From Micrococcales bacterium (GTDB lineage: Bacteria > Actinomycetota > Actinomycetes > Actinomycetales > Dermatophilaceae): a stretch of 64,000 bases of DNA. Each line of letters begins with the position of its first letter. The stretch's first letter is position 1. The translations under genes and the position numbers were made by a program. The notes beneath the pieces were generated by a model. It did not search any database and was not told where the DNA came from. It saw only the letters and a list, made by a program, of their open reading frames with translations. The stretch lies in assembly GCA_021287075.1 (NCBI GenBank), contig JAJTBD010000017.1:1-64000 (forward strand), read 5' to 3'. Below, piece after piece: positions 18,203 to 26,765 of this stretch.

Positions 18203-19934
18203 CCCGCACGCGGCCGGCCAGCCGATCACCGCCCGCGCGGAGGTCTTCGAGGGCCTCGCCGTGCCCCCACGTCTCGTCGCGCCGGCGCCCGGCTGGGTCG
18301 CCCGGGCCGATGTCGTCGTGGTGGGCTCGGGCATCGCCGGGCTGACCGCGGCGCTGCGGCTGCGCGAGCGGGTCGACAAGGTCCTGCTGGTGACCAAGAC
18401 CCTCCTCAACGAGGGCTCGACGGAGTGGGCCCAGGGCGGCATCGCCGCCGCGCTCGACCCGGCTGACTCCCCGGAGGCGCACCTCGCCGACACCCTCGTC
18501 GCCGGTGTGGGCGTCTGTGATGTCGAGGCCGTCCGGGCCCTGGTCACCGAGGGGCCGGACCGGGTGCGCGAGCTCGTCGCCCTCGGCGCCAACTTCGATA
18601 CCGACGCCGACGGCGACCTCAAGCTCACCCGCGAGGGCGGTCACCACACCGACCGCATCGCGCACGCCGGCGGCGACGCCACCGGCAAGGAGATCTCCCG
18701 CGCGCTCATCGAGCAGCTGCGCCGGGTGCAGGACGACCCGGGCATCGAGGTCATCGAGCACGCGCTCGTCGTCGACCTGCTGACCGACTCCTCCGGTCAT
18801 GTCTGCGGCGTCACCCTGCACGTCATCGGCGAGGGTGAGATCGACGGCATCGGCGCCGCCCATGCCCGCGCGGTCGTCCTGGCCACAGGGGGACTCGGGC
18901 AGATCTACTCCTCGACCACCAACCCGCCCGTGGCCACCGGCGACGGGATGGCGGCGGCCCTGCGCGCCGGCGCCGTGCTCGCCGACCTGGAGTTCGTGCA
19001 GTTCCACCCGACCGTGCTGTGGCTCGGCGAGGGGAGCACCGGCCAGCAGCCACTGATCTCCGAGGCCGTCCGTGGCGAGGGCGCCTTCCTCGTCGACATC
19101 GACGGCGTGCGCTTCATGAAGGACGTCCACCCGATGGCCGATCTCGCGCCGCGCGACGTGGTCGCGCGCGCCATCGTCGACCGCATGGCCCAGACCGGGC
19201 AGCCCCATGTCTTCCTTGACGCCCGGCACCTCGGCAAGGACTTCCTCGAGGAGCGCTTCCCCTCGATCGTGCGGCGCTGCCGTGAGCTCGGCTTCGACCC
19301 GGCCAGCGACCTGCTGCCCGTCGCGCCCGCCCAGCACTATGCCTCCGGCGGCATCCGCACCGACCTCGACGGGCGCTCCTCCCTCGACGGTCTCTATGCC
19401 TGTGGCGAGGTCTCCTGCACGGGCGTCCACGGGGCCAACCGGCTCGCGTCCAACTCCCTGCTCGAAGGCCTCGTCTTCGCCCACCGGATCGCCGATGACA
19501 TCCCGCGGCGCATCGAGGCGGGCGAGCTGACCCCCGGCGAGCCCGCCGAGCGCCCCGGCAGCCCCGGCATCTGCGACTCCAAGCGCCGGGTCAAGGTGCA
19601 GCGGCACATGACCGCCGGCTCCGGCCCAGTCCGCTCGGCCGAGTCGATGCTCCAGACCGCCGAGCGGCTGGGCAGCCAGGCGGCCAAGACCCCCACCGAG
19701 GCCGAGCCCGGCCCGCGCACCTGGGAGACGACCAACCTGCTGCACATCGGGCAGGTGCTCACGGCGATGGCCTATGTGCGCGAGGAGTCCCGGGGCGGGC
19801 ATGTGCGCTCCGACTTCCCCCAGCGCGACGACCTGCGATTCCTCGGCAACACCTATGCCGTCCGGCGCGGGGATGGGAGAGTGGGGCTGTCCTTCGTGCA
19901 CGTCCCCGAGCAGGTGGAGAGCCCACGCACATGA
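18195..19934 (+). CDS. nadB: L-aspartate oxidase
   Basis: FAD enzyme oxidising aspartate to iminoaspartate in de novo NAD synthesis. The dinucleotide motif is [15 protein letters not shown] at residues ~35-49. [11 protein letters not shown], the [18 protein letters not shown] substrate loop, [15 protein letters not shown] and the catalytic-region [10 protein letters not shown] follow. The length is 579 residues. ATG 18195 overlaps panD, and its stop overlaps nadC through ATGA. The usual partner nadA (quinolinate synthase) is not in this operon or window. Confidence 0.94.
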   Translation: MADPHAAGQPITARAEVFEGLAVPPRLVAPAPGWVARADVVVVGSGIAGLTAALRLRERVDKVLLVTKTLLNEGSTEWAQGGIAAALDPADSPEAHLADTLVAGVGVCDVEAVRALVTEGPDRVRELVALGANFDTDADGDLKLTREGGHHTDRIAHAGGDATGKEISRALIEQLRRVQDDPGIEVIEHALVVDLLTDSSGHVCGVTLHVIGEGEIDGIGAAHARAVVLATGGLGQIYSSTTNPPVATGDGMAAALRAGAVLADLEFVQFHPTVLWLGEGSTGQQPLISEAVRGEGAFLVDIDGVRFMKDVHPMADLAPRDVVARAIVDRMAQTGQPHVFLDARHLGKDFLEERFPSIVRRCRELGFDPASDLLPVAPAQHYASGGIRTDLDGRSSLDGLYACGEVSCTGVHGANRLASNSLLEGLVFAHRIADDIPRRIEAGELTPGEPAERPGSPGICDSKRRVKVQRHMTAGSGPVRSAESMLQTAERLGSQAAKTPTEAEPGPRTWETTNLLHIGQVLTAMAYVREESRGGHVRSDFPQRDDLRFLGNTYAVRRGDGRVGLSFVHVPEQVESPRT

Positions 19935-20833
19935 GCACCGGACCGGTCCCCGACCTTGACCCCCACGAGTTCCCCGAGCACGAGGCCCGCGCGATCGTGG
20001 TGGGCGCCCTCAACGAGGACCTGGGCGGCTCGCCCGGTCACGACGTGACGACCGAGGCGACGATCCCGCCGCCGCAGACCTCCCGGGCCCAGATCGTCGC
20101 CCGGGCCGACGGCGTCGTCGCCGGCCTGGAGACGATCGAGTTCACCTTCACCGAGGTCGCCAGCAGGCTCCAGGAGCAGAGCCCCACCGTGCACCTGCTC
20201 GTCCACGACGGCGAGCGCGTCTCGGCCGGCGATGTCCTCGCCGAGGTCGAGGGCAGCACCCAGGTCATCCTCATCGGCGAGCGGACGCTGCTCAACATCA
20301 TCAGCCGCCTGTCCGGCATCGCCACCCACACCCGCCGGTGGGCCGACGAGCTCGAGGGCTCCGGCGCGATGGTCCTCGACACCCGCAAGACCACGCCGCT
20401 GCTGCGCGTCCTGGAGAAATACGCCGTCCGCGCCGGCGGCGGCACCAACAAGCGCATGGGCCTGTTCGACGTGGCGATGATCAAGGACAACCACAAGCTC
20501 GCGGCCGGGTCCATCACCGCGGCATACGACGCGGTCAAGGCCCGCTTCCCCGAGGTCGACGTGCAGGTCGAGGTGACCACCACCGAGGAGGCCATCGAGG
20601 CCATCGAGGCCGGCGCGCGCTTCATCATGTGCGACAACATCGACCCCGACCTGCTGCGCGCGACCGTCGAGGCGATCCGCGCCACTGGCGAGGAGGTCGA
20701 GATCGAGGCCACCGGCGGGCTCACCCTCGAGCGGGCCCGCGATTTCGCCGAGACCGGTGTCGACTTCCTCAGCGTCGGCGGTCTGACCCACTCCTCGCCC
20801 ATCCTCGACATCGCCCTCGACCTGGCGGAGTAG
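19931..20833 (+). CDS. nadC: nicotinate-nucleotide pyrophosphorylase (quinolinate phosphoribosyltransferase)
   Basis: Converts quinolinate and PRPP to nicotinate mononucleotide. Family motifs: NEDLGGSPGHDVTTEATI, LDTRKTTPLLRVLEKYAVR (substrate arginine and lysines), NKRMGLFDVAMIKDNH and EIEATGGLTLERA. There are 300 residues. ATGA overlap with nadB indicates translational coupling. It ends the pan-nad operon, 31 bp from a convergent ATPase gene. Confidence 0.95.
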   Translation: MSTGPVPDLDPHEFPEHEARAIVVGALNEDLGGSPGHDVTTEATIPPPQTSRAQIVARADGVVAGLETIEFTFTEVASRLQEQSPTVHLLVHDGERVSAGDVLAEVEGSTQVILIGERTLLNIISRLSGIATHTRRWADELEGSGAMVLDTRKTTPLLRVLEKYAVRAGGGTNKRMGLFDVAMIKDNHKLAAGSITAAYDAVKARFPEVDVQVEVTTTEEAIEAIEAGARFIMCDNIDPDLLRATVEAIRATGEEVEIEATGGLTLERARDFAETGVDFLSVGGLTHSSPILDIALDLAE

Positions 20834-20864
20834 GCGACCTGCACCTGACCGCCACCGGCGGCCG

Positions 20865-21608
20865 CTAGATGATGTGCCGCAGATAGCGCTCGGGGCCGTC
20901 GAGGAAGCGGCGGTAGTGGTCGACCAGATCGAGGTCCTCCCACTCGACGCGGGCGATGCCGGAGTCGCTGAGCTCGAGCAGGCTCGCGCCCGGCAGGGAG
21001 GCGAGGATCGGTGAGTGGGTGGCGATGAGCACCTGCCCCGCCTCGCGGGGGGCGAAGTCGTGGAGCAGGCCGACCAGCCGCAGCTGCGCGGTGAAGGACA
21101 GTCCCGCCTCGGGCTCGTCCATGACGAAGAAGCCGTCGCCCCGGAAGCGCCGCGTCTCGAGCAGGGCGAGGAAGGACTCGCCATGGCTGAGGGCATGGAA
21201 GGGCTGGTCATCGCCGCCCGGGTTCTCCCCGAGATAGGTGAACAGCCCGTGCATCGTCTCGGCCCGCAGGAAATAGCCCCAGCGGCTGGCGCCGGGCCCG
21301 CGCACGATGCGCAGCGCCTCGTGCAGCGGTGACTCCGTCGCCGCGGTCGTGTGCCGCGCGCCCGTCGAGCCACCCTCGGCGTTGAGCCCGAAGGCCATCG
21401 CGATCGCCTCGACCAGGGTCGACTTGCCGGTGCCGTTCTCGCCGACGAGGACGGTCGCCCGGCCCAGGTCGAGGCCCTCGCGGAGCACCTGGGCGATCGG
21501 CGCGAGGGTGAGCGGCCACTGGTCCTGCGGCAGGGCGGCATACTCGCTCTGCTCGACCCGGCGCACGGGCAGCGGCGTCATCCACCCCTCGTCGCGCGCA
21601 CCTGCCAT
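20865..21608 (-). CDS. AAA/ABC-type ATPase
   Basis: A 247-residue soluble ATPase. Walker A is VGENGTGKST, an ABC-like signature is ALSHGESFLALLE, Walker B is GFFVMDEPEAGLS and a switch histidine is in IATHSPILASL. This matches the stand-alone ABC/SMC-like ATPases (COG3910 type), whose role is unknown. ATG 21608 is preferred; GTG 21614 adds two residues. It has no membrane partner nearby, so it is not an obvious transporter. Confidence 0.85.
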   Translation of the reverse strand: MAGARDEGWMTPLPVRRVEQSEYAALPQDQWPLTLAPIAQVLREGLDLGRATVLVGENGTGKSTLVEAIAMAFGLNAEGGSTGARHTTAATESPLHEALRIVRGPGASRWGYFLRAETMHGLFTYLGENPGGDDQPFHALSHGESFLALLETRRFRGDGFFVMDEPEAGLSFTAQLRLVGLLHDFAPREAGQVLIATHSPILASLPGASLLELSDSGIARVEWEDLDLVDHYRRFLDGPERYLRHII

Positions 21609-21672
21609 GGGCACATCGTCGCATCCGGCGGCCCCGCCGACCGGGGACGCGGCCGGCCCCTAGAGTGTGGCC

Positions 21673-22578
21673 ATGCGTGAGGAGCAGCTGTCCGCCGTCG
21701 ACGGGGTGCTCGTGCGCCCCGACGAGAAGACGCCGATGGCGCTGCTCGTCCTGGGGCCGACGGGGGAGGAGCTGCCCCTGGAGCGAGCCCGCGTGCTGTG
21801 CCGCGAGCTCGACGTCTCGGCACTCGCGCTGCGCTGGGCCTGCGGCCCGGACATGCCCGGCCAGCTGGTCGAGGTCGACGTGGAGCGGGTGCAGTCGGCG
21901 ATCGACCTCCTCTTTGCCGAGCACCTGCGCATCGGTGTCGTCGGGGCCTCCCACGGCGCCGAGCTCGCCCTGCTCCTCGGTGTCGCCGACCTGCGCCTCG
22001 AGCTCGTGGTCGCCATGTCGGCGCCCTCGGTGGTCTGGCAGTCCCCGGTCGAGACGCCCGAGGGCGACCGGGTCGACCGGTCCAGTTTTGCCTTCGACGG
22101 GGAGCCGCTGGAGTTCGTGCCGCTGGTGGACTCCCGCGACTGGGACGGGCCGGACTTCCGCTCCGAGAAGGAGCTGCGGACGGCGTCACTGCGCCGGTAT
22201 GCCGCGCGCGTCGCGTCGGCGCGCATCCACGTCGAGGACATCTCCGCCGACCTGGTGCTGGCGGCCGGCGGGGCCGACCCGAGGTGGCCGAGCGCGGTGA
22301 TGGCCGAGGAGATCCGCGAGCAGCGCTCCTCGCACGAGCTGACCACCTCGGTGCTGCACTATGCCGGGGCCGGCCACCTCCCGGTCCTGCCCGGCGAGCC
22401 ACCCGCGCCGGAGTCGGCCGGCGGGACGCCTGAGGGCAACGCGGCGCTCGGGCGGCAGATCCTCGAGGCCATCCGTGGCCGGGTGGTCGTCGACTTCGAG
22501 GACGAGGATGTCGAGGTCGTCGAGGCGGACGGGCCCGACGAGTCGGACGAGCCGGGCGAGCCCACCCCGGAGCGCTGA
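21673..22578 (+). CDS. alpha/beta-hydrolase fold protein, acyl-CoA thioesterase/BAAT-like
   Basis: The nucleophile elbow VGASHGAE at about residue 90 (G-x-S-x-G), an Asp in AAGGADPRWPS and a His in YAGAGHLPVLPG form a plausible triad in the order expected of BAAT C-terminal/dienelactone-like hydrolases. Asp/Glu-rich tail of ~30 residues (DEDVEVVEADGPDESDEP). Substrate unknown. TAGAGT (21661-21666) lies 6 bp before ATG 21673, supporting a leaderless start there; GTG 21667 would add two residues. 301 residues. Confidence 0.75.
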   Translation: MREEQLSAVDGVLVRPDEKTPMALLVLGPTGEELPLERARVLCRELDVSALALRWACGPDMPGQLVEVDVERVQSAIDLLFAEHLRIGVVGASHGAELALLLGVADLRLELVVAMSAPSVVWQSPVETPEGDRVDRSSFAFDGEPLEFVPLVDSRDWDGPDFRSEKELRTASLRRYAARVASARIHVEDISADLVLAAGGADPRWPSAVMAEEIREQRSSHELTTSVLHYAGAGHLPVLPGEPPAPESAGGTPEGNAALGRQILEAIRGRVVVDFEDEDVEVVEADGPDESDEPGEPTPER

Positions 22579-22612
22579 CGGGAGCGCCGTGGGCGCCACC
22601 TATCCTTGACGG

Positions 22613-24109
22613 GTGAGCGAGAACCCCACCACGAGCACGACCAACCTGCCCGAGCAGATGCAGGTGCGGCGCGACAAGCGCGACCGCCTCATCGCCGACG
22701 GCGGGCACGCCTTCCCCGTGGCGGTCCCGCGCACCCACACCCTGGCCGAGGTCCGCGAGCAGTGGGGCCACCTCGAGACCGGTGCGGAGACCCAGGACGT
22801 CGTCTCCGTCGCGGGCCGGGTCGTCTTCGTCCGCAACACCGGCAAGCTCGCCTTCGCCACCCTCCAGGAGGGCATCGGCACCCGGCTCCAGGTGATGCTC
22901 TCCCTCGCCGAGGTGGGCGAGGACGCGCTGGCCGACTGGAAGTCGCACGTCGACCTCGGCGACCACGTCAGCGTCACCGGCCGGGTCATCAGCAGCCGCC
23001 GGGGCGAGCTGTCGGTTATGGCGACCAGCTGGACGATGGCCTCCAAGGCCCTGCGCCCGATGCCCGTCCTCCACAAGGAGCTCTCCGAGGAGTCGCGGGT
23101 CCGCCAGCGCTATGCCGACCTGATCGTGCGCCAGGAGGCCCGTGACATGGTGCGCACCAAGGCCCGCGCCCTGTCGGCCATGCGCGGCGTGCTCGAGTCC
23201 CAGGGCTATCTCGAGGTGGAGACCCCGGTCCTCCAGCTGATCCACGGTGGCGCCGCCGCGCGCCCCTTCCGCACCCACCTCAATGCCTTCGACCAGCAGA
23301 TGACGCTGCGCATCGCCCTCGAGCTCAACCTCAAGAAGGCCGTGGTCGGCGGTGTCGACCGGGTCTATGAGATGGGCCGGATCTTCCGCAACGAGGGCGT
23401 CGACGCCACCCACAGCCCCGAGTTCACGATGCTCGAGGCCTATCAGGCCTATGGCGACCAGACCACGATCGGTGCCCTCATCCGCGATCTCTATCTCGGT
23501 GTCGCCGACGCGCTCGGCTCCCGCCAGGTCGAGACCGAGCAGGGCGTCGTCGACCTCGACGGCGAGTGGCGCTGGCTGCCGGTCTATGACGCGGTCTCCG
23601 AGGCCGTCGGCGAGACCGTCACCATCGACACCGACGCCGAGACCCTCCTGCGGTATGCCGCGGAGCACGGCGTCGAGGTCGACCCGGCCCTCGAGAAGGA
23701 CAAGATCTTCCTCGAGCTCCTCGGCGAGCTGGTCGAGCCCGGGCTGCTCCAGCCGACCTTCCTGTGCGACTATCCCGCGATCGCCCAGCCGCTGGCCCGC
23801 CCGCACCGCAGCGCACCGGGCCTGATCGAGGCGTGGGACCTGATCATCGCCGGCGTCGAGCGCGGCACGGGCTTCTCGGAGCTGATCGACCCGGTCATCC
23901 AGCGTGAGGTCCTGACCGAGCAGTCGCTGCGGGCGGCCGGCGGCGACCCCGAGGCGATGCAGCTCGACGAGGACTTCCTGCGTGCCCTCGAATACGGCGC
24001 CCCGCCGATGGGTGGCCTCGGGCTCGGTGTGGACCGGCTGGTCATGCTCTTCACCGGTGCCAATATCCGCGAGACGATTCTCTTCCCCCACCTCAAGCCG
24101 GAGGCCTAG
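22613..24109 (+). CDS. lysS: lysyl-tRNA synthetase (class II)
   Basis: Charges tRNA-Lys. The N-terminal OB-fold (residues ~60-150) carries VAGRVVFVRNTGKLAFATL. Class II motif 1 is in GYLEVETPVLQ, motif 2 in RVYEMGRIFRNEG and motif 3 in GGLGLGVDRLVML. RQRYADLI is conserved in LysRS. 498 residues. GTG 22613 is placed 6 bp after TATCCT (22601-22606), so the mRNA is probably leaderless. lysS-lsr2-clpC order matches M. tuberculosis. Confidence 0.95.
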   Translation: MSENPTTSTTNLPEQMQVRRDKRDRLIADGGHAFPVAVPRTHTLAEVREQWGHLETGAETQDVVSVAGRVVFVRNTGKLAFATLQEGIGTRLQVMLSLAEVGEDALADWKSHVDLGDHVSVTGRVISSRRGELSVMATSWTMASKALRPMPVLHKELSEESRVRQRYADLIVRQEARDMVRTKARALSAMRGVLESQGYLEVETPVLQLIHGGAAARPFRTHLNAFDQQMTLRIALELNLKKAVVGGVDRVYEMGRIFRNEGVDATHSPEFTMLEAYQAYGDQTTIGALIRDLYLGVADALGSRQVETEQGVVDLDGEWRWLPVYDAVSEAVGETVTIDTDAETLLRYAAEHGVEVDPALEKDKIFLELLGELVEPGLLQPTFLCDYPAIAQPLARPHRSAPGLIEAWDLIIAGVERGTGFSELIDPVIQREVLTEQSLRAAGGDPEAMQLDEDFLRALEYGAPPMGGLGLGVDRLVMLFTGANIRETILFPHLKPEA

Positions 24110-24112
24110 ACC

Positions 24113-24310
24113 ATGGACGGTTTCCTCGACTCCGCCTGGCCCTACTTCATCGCGCTCGCCCCGAGCGTCGGTGTCCTGTTCCTGTTCTACCTCGTCATCA
24201 AGAACATGATCGAGGGCGACCGACGTGAGCGAATCGCGCACGCGCAGTGGGAGGCCGAGCACGAAAAGGACACGGCCGCGCCGCGGGCCGACCAGAGCCC
24301 AACTGAATGA
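24113..24310 (+). CDS. small single-pass membrane protein
   Basis: 65 residues starting at ATG 24113, three bases after the lysS stop with GGAGG inside the lysS end. One hydrophobic helix spans residues ~10-30 (YFIALAPSVGVLFLFYLVI), followed by a charged tail with KNMIEGDRRERIAHAQWEAEHEK. Similar short proteins often follow lysS in actinobacteria. Function unknown. Close spacing implies co-expression with lysS. Confidence 0.7.
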   Translation: MDGFLDSAWPYFIALAPSVGVLFLFYLVIKNMIEGDRRERIAHAQWEAEHEKDTAAPRADQSPTE

Positions 24311-24323
24311 GCAACTGAAAAAC

Positions 24324-24345
24324 CGGGGAGTTCTCCCCGTCTGTT
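24324..24345 (+). terminator. hairpin terminator after the lysS operon
   Basis: CGGGGAG (24324-24330) pairs with CTCCCCG (24333-24339), closing on a very tight loop, preceded by a run of A and followed by TCTGTT. It separates the lysS unit from lsr2. Confidence 0.7.
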
Positions 24346-24361
24346 AACAGCCAATAGGTGT

Positions 24362-24395
24362 CTGCCACAAATGGGTGTATTTTCGATTGTGGCAG
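24362..24395. promoter_or_regulatory. inverted repeat in the lsr2 promoter region
   Basis: CTGCCACAA (24362-24370) and TTGTGGCAG (24387-24395) form a perfect 9-bp inverted repeat with a 16-bp AT-rich spacer (contains GTGTATTTTCG), 32 bp before lsr2. A dimeric regulator site or an mRNA hairpin at the 5' end are both possible. The flanking 24340-24426 is unusually AT-rich for this genome, suiting Lsr2 autoregulation. Confidence 0.55.
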
Positions 24396-24426
24396 GGATT
24401 ACTACCATTCCCGAGAGGAACCACCT

Positions 24427-24753
24427 ATGGCACAGCGTGTCCAGGTCATGCTCGTCGACGACATCGACGGGTCCGATGCCGAGGAGACCGTCACCTTCGG
24501 TCTTGACGGCGTGACCTACGAGATCGATCTCAATGTCGCCAACGCGGCCCGCCTGCGCGACGACCTGGCCACGTGGGTCGGCCACGCGCGCCGCTCCGGC
24601 GGCCGCCGCGCCGCGGCCAAGGCACCCTCCCGTGCGCAGTCCCGCGGCGAGCTGACCAAGATCCGCGAGTGGGCACGCAAGAACGGCCACCAGGTCAGCG
24701 ACCGTGGCCGCATCAGCGCCGAGGTCAAGGCGGCCTACGAGAAGGCCCACTGA
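24427..24753 (+). CDS. lsr2: Lsr2 nucleoid-associated protein / xenogeneic silencer
   Basis: Dimeric H-NS-like protein that binds AT-rich DNA and silences acquired genes. The N-terminal oligomerisation domain reads MAQRVQVMLVDDIDG and VTFGLDGVTYEIDL. The C-terminal DNA-binding helices end in EWARKNGHQVSDRGRISAEV, with the AT-hook-like RGR. ATG 24427 follows AGAGGA; 108 residues. It sits between lysS and, some 10 kb on, clpC, a stretched version of the mycobacterial order. Confidence 0.96.
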   Translation: MAQRVQVMLVDDIDGSDAEETVTFGLDGVTYEIDLNVANAARLRDDLATWVGHARRSGGRRAAAKAPSRAQSRGELTKIREWARKNGHQVSDRGRISAEVKAAYEKAH

Positions 24754-25418
24754 TCGACACAGGCGCTCTCGTCGCGGTCATCGCCGCGCGCTCCCCGGTC
24801 CTGCGACTGGTCCACCTGGGCCCGTCGCAGGACCTGCCTTTGTCCTGCGCGGCCATCATGGCCGGGCAGCGCGCCGGCACCGACCCGACCGCCGCCTGGC
24901 GGGGGCAGTTGGATGCCTCCACGCAGGAGCAGTATGCCGTCGCCTCGCCGCCCGCGACGTCGGCGGCATTTGTGCTCCAGTGGTACTGCGAGGTGCTGGC
25001 CACGCCCGCGGCGCTGGCCGCTGTTTTCACCGATTCCGTCGTGGATGTCGCGCCGGCCAATGTCGATTTCGCGGTCGACCCCTTTTATGCATACCCGCAG
25101 GTGGTCGGGCTGAGGTCTGCAGAAACACAGAGGATTTCTGATCCGATAGAGCGGCGCCAGCGTGCGTATTCCGTTTATGCCGCCCATGCCAGCGAATTCG
25201 CCCGCACCTATGCGCCCGGCGTCAAGATGGGCAGCCGGCAGCGCAACGGGATGGTGGGCGACATGTGGGCCCGGGCATGGGAGGCAGCGCTCGCGCAGGT
25301 GCAGGGCCGGGGGCCGGTGCCGCAGCCGCGTCAGTCCTGCTGTTTCATCTATGCCCTGCCCGGCTGCCAGGAGTGCGCGGGCTGTCCTCGCCAGGGCAGA
25401 GCGAGCGTGCGGTCATGA
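24750..25418 (+). CDS. FhuF-like (2Fe-2S) protein, probable CTG start
   Basis: The C-terminus ends in RQSCCFIYALPGCQECAGCP, with the CC...C..C cysteine pattern of ferric-siderophore reductase FhuF relatives that bind a 2Fe-2S cluster. The body (PATSAAFVLQWYCEVLATPAA, then NVDFAVDPFY) fits the same fold loosely. No ATG/GTG/TTG precedes codon 24858 in frame, yet 24750-24857 has coding-like G/C third positions and reads LIDTGALVAVIAARSPVLRL. GAGAAGG lies 4 bases before CTG 24750, which overlaps the lsr2 stop (CTGA). The start is uncertain: CTG 24750 (222 residues) or ATG 24858. It overlaps the next gene by ATGA. Confidence 0.7.
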   Translation: MIDTGALVAVIAARSPVLRLVHLGPSQDLPLSCAAIMAGQRAGTDPTAAWRGQLDASTQEQYAVASPPATSAAFVLQWYCEVLATPAALAAVFTDSVVDVAPANVDFAVDPFYAYPQVVGLRSAETQRISDPIERRQRAYSVYAAHASEFARTYAPGVKMGSRQRNGMVGDMWARAWEAALAQVQGRGPVPQPRQSCCFIYALPGCQECAGCPRQGRASVRS

Positions 25419-26689
25419 CCGCCGGGCGGTCATGGCTCGGGCGCTTCTCCCGGGTCACGACGCTCCTCGCGCTGGCGTGGCTGTGGGTCCTCGCGGCCCG
25501 CGCGCGGGAGTGGTCCGGCGAGTGGTTCGGCGGCGGCTGCGTCATCGGGAGCCAGTGCGACTCGCCGCATGCGGGTGCTCGGCTGGCCGAGCTGTGGCTC
25601 TGGGACGCCGGCCCCATGCTGCTCCTCCTGATGTCGGTGCTGGCCACGGCCCTCGCCCTGACCGGGGCGCGGGAGGCGCGGCCGGTGTCCGGGAGCTCGG
25701 TCGCCTATGTGGCGGGGAGCGGCCCGCTGGCCGCGCTCGGTCTCGTCGTGCTCTTCCTCCTGGCCCTCGGCGCCCAGAGCGCGCTGGCGGGGCCGGCGGC
25801 GGGCGCGACCGTGGCCGTCGTGCTGGCGGGTGTGCTCGAGGCGCTCGGGAGGTCGGCCCGGGTCGGTGGCGGCTCGCCCCGCGCCGCCTTCCTCGGCGGC
25901 TGGGGCCTGGTGGGCGCGGCGACCGGTGGTGTGGCCCTGGGGGTGGCAGGTGGCCCGGCCGCGGTGCTGCTCGCCACCGCGAGCGTGACGGTGGCGGTGG
26001 CAGCGGCGATCGCCCTGACCGATCGCCCCGGACGCGTGGTCGCGGCGGTGCTGGCCATCACCTGCTGGGCCGTCCTCACCGCAGCAGGGGTGGTGAGCGT
26101 GATCGCCGGTGTGCGCGACGGCCGCGCCGCCGCTGCCGCACAGCCGCCGGCCGTGACGCCTGATCCCCTGCCGCCACCCTCGCCCAACAGCACGGCCCGG
26201 CCCACCGCCTCCACCCCGGCCACCACCGCGAGCGCCGACCCGGCCGGGGTGCCGGCCGCTCGACCCTGCACCGACGGTGACCTGACGCTGAGCCTGGAGG
26301 GGTGGGACGCGACCATGGGCAAGTCCGCGGTGACACTGCGCGCGCGCAACCGCGCCCAGCAGGCCTGCTGGGTAGAGGGATTCGCCCAGGTGACCCTGCG
26401 CCAGAAGGCGCGCACGCTGCGGCTGACACAGTCCGGTGGCTCGAGCGTGAGCATCGGGCAGCCCGGCACCCCCCGTCGCGTCGGCATCGCGCCGGGTGCG
26501 AGCGCGACAGCCGTGCTCTGGTGGCCCGGCTATCGCGACGCGGCCGACAGCGTCAGCCCCCAGACCTTCCTGGCCCAGGTCACCTCGGCCGGGCGCCCCA
26601 TCCACGTGCCGTTGCAGGGGCAGCCGGCACCGTTCGACCTGGTGGACGGTGGCTCACTCGTGGTCAGCGCCTGGACGGCGGCCCGCTGA
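25415..26689 (+). CDS. multi-pass membrane protein with C-terminal DUF4232 domain
   Basis: 424 residues. Residues ~1-235 hold about seven hydrophobic segments. A Pro/Ser/Thr/Ala-rich linker (residues ~240-285) leads to a DUF4232 domain (CTDGDLTLSLEGWDATMG, then RNRAQQACWVEGFAQVTL, PGASATAVLWWPGY), normally extracytoplasmic. Function unknown. ATG 25415 overlaps the FhuF-like gene (ATGA), so the two may act together at the membrane; that link is inference. Confidence 0.75.
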   Translation: MTAGRSWLGRFSRVTTLLALAWLWVLAARAREWSGEWFGGGCVIGSQCDSPHAGARLAELWLWDAGPMLLLLMSVLATALALTGAREARPVSGSSVAYVAGSGPLAALGLVVLFLLALGAQSALAGPAAGATVAVVLAGVLEALGRSARVGGGSPRAAFLGGWGLVGAATGGVALGVAGGPAAVLLATASVTVAVAAAIALTDRPGRVVAAVLAITCWAVLTAAGVVSVIAGVRDGRAAAAAQPPAVTPDPLPPPSPNSTARPTASTPATTASADPAGVPAARPCTDGDLTLSLEGWDATMGKSAVTLRARNRAQQACWVEGFAQVTLRQKARTLRLTQSGGSSVSIGQPGTPRRVGIAPGASATAVLWWPGYRDAADSVSPQTFLAQVTSAGRPIHVPLQGQPAPFDLVDGGSLVVSAWTAAR

Positions 26690-26725
26690 GGCATCCCGCC
26701 CGCGGGCGGCGAAGGCCCGACGGCG

Positions 26726-26765
26726 TCAGCCGTGGTGCCGGCGGCCTCAGCCGTGGTGCCGGCGG
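26726..26765. repeat. 21-bp tandem duplication spanning the speB stop codon
   Basis: The 19-bp core beginning TCAGCCGTGG occurs at 26726-26744 and again at 26747-26765, a period of exactly 21 bp. On the reverse strand the last codons of speB (RRHHG-stop) are followed in frame by GRRHHG-stop. Confidence 0.85.

Noticed and set aside
18027..19901. 624-residue reverse-strand frame over nadB
   Set aside because: Antisense shadow of an unambiguous FAD enzyme gene.
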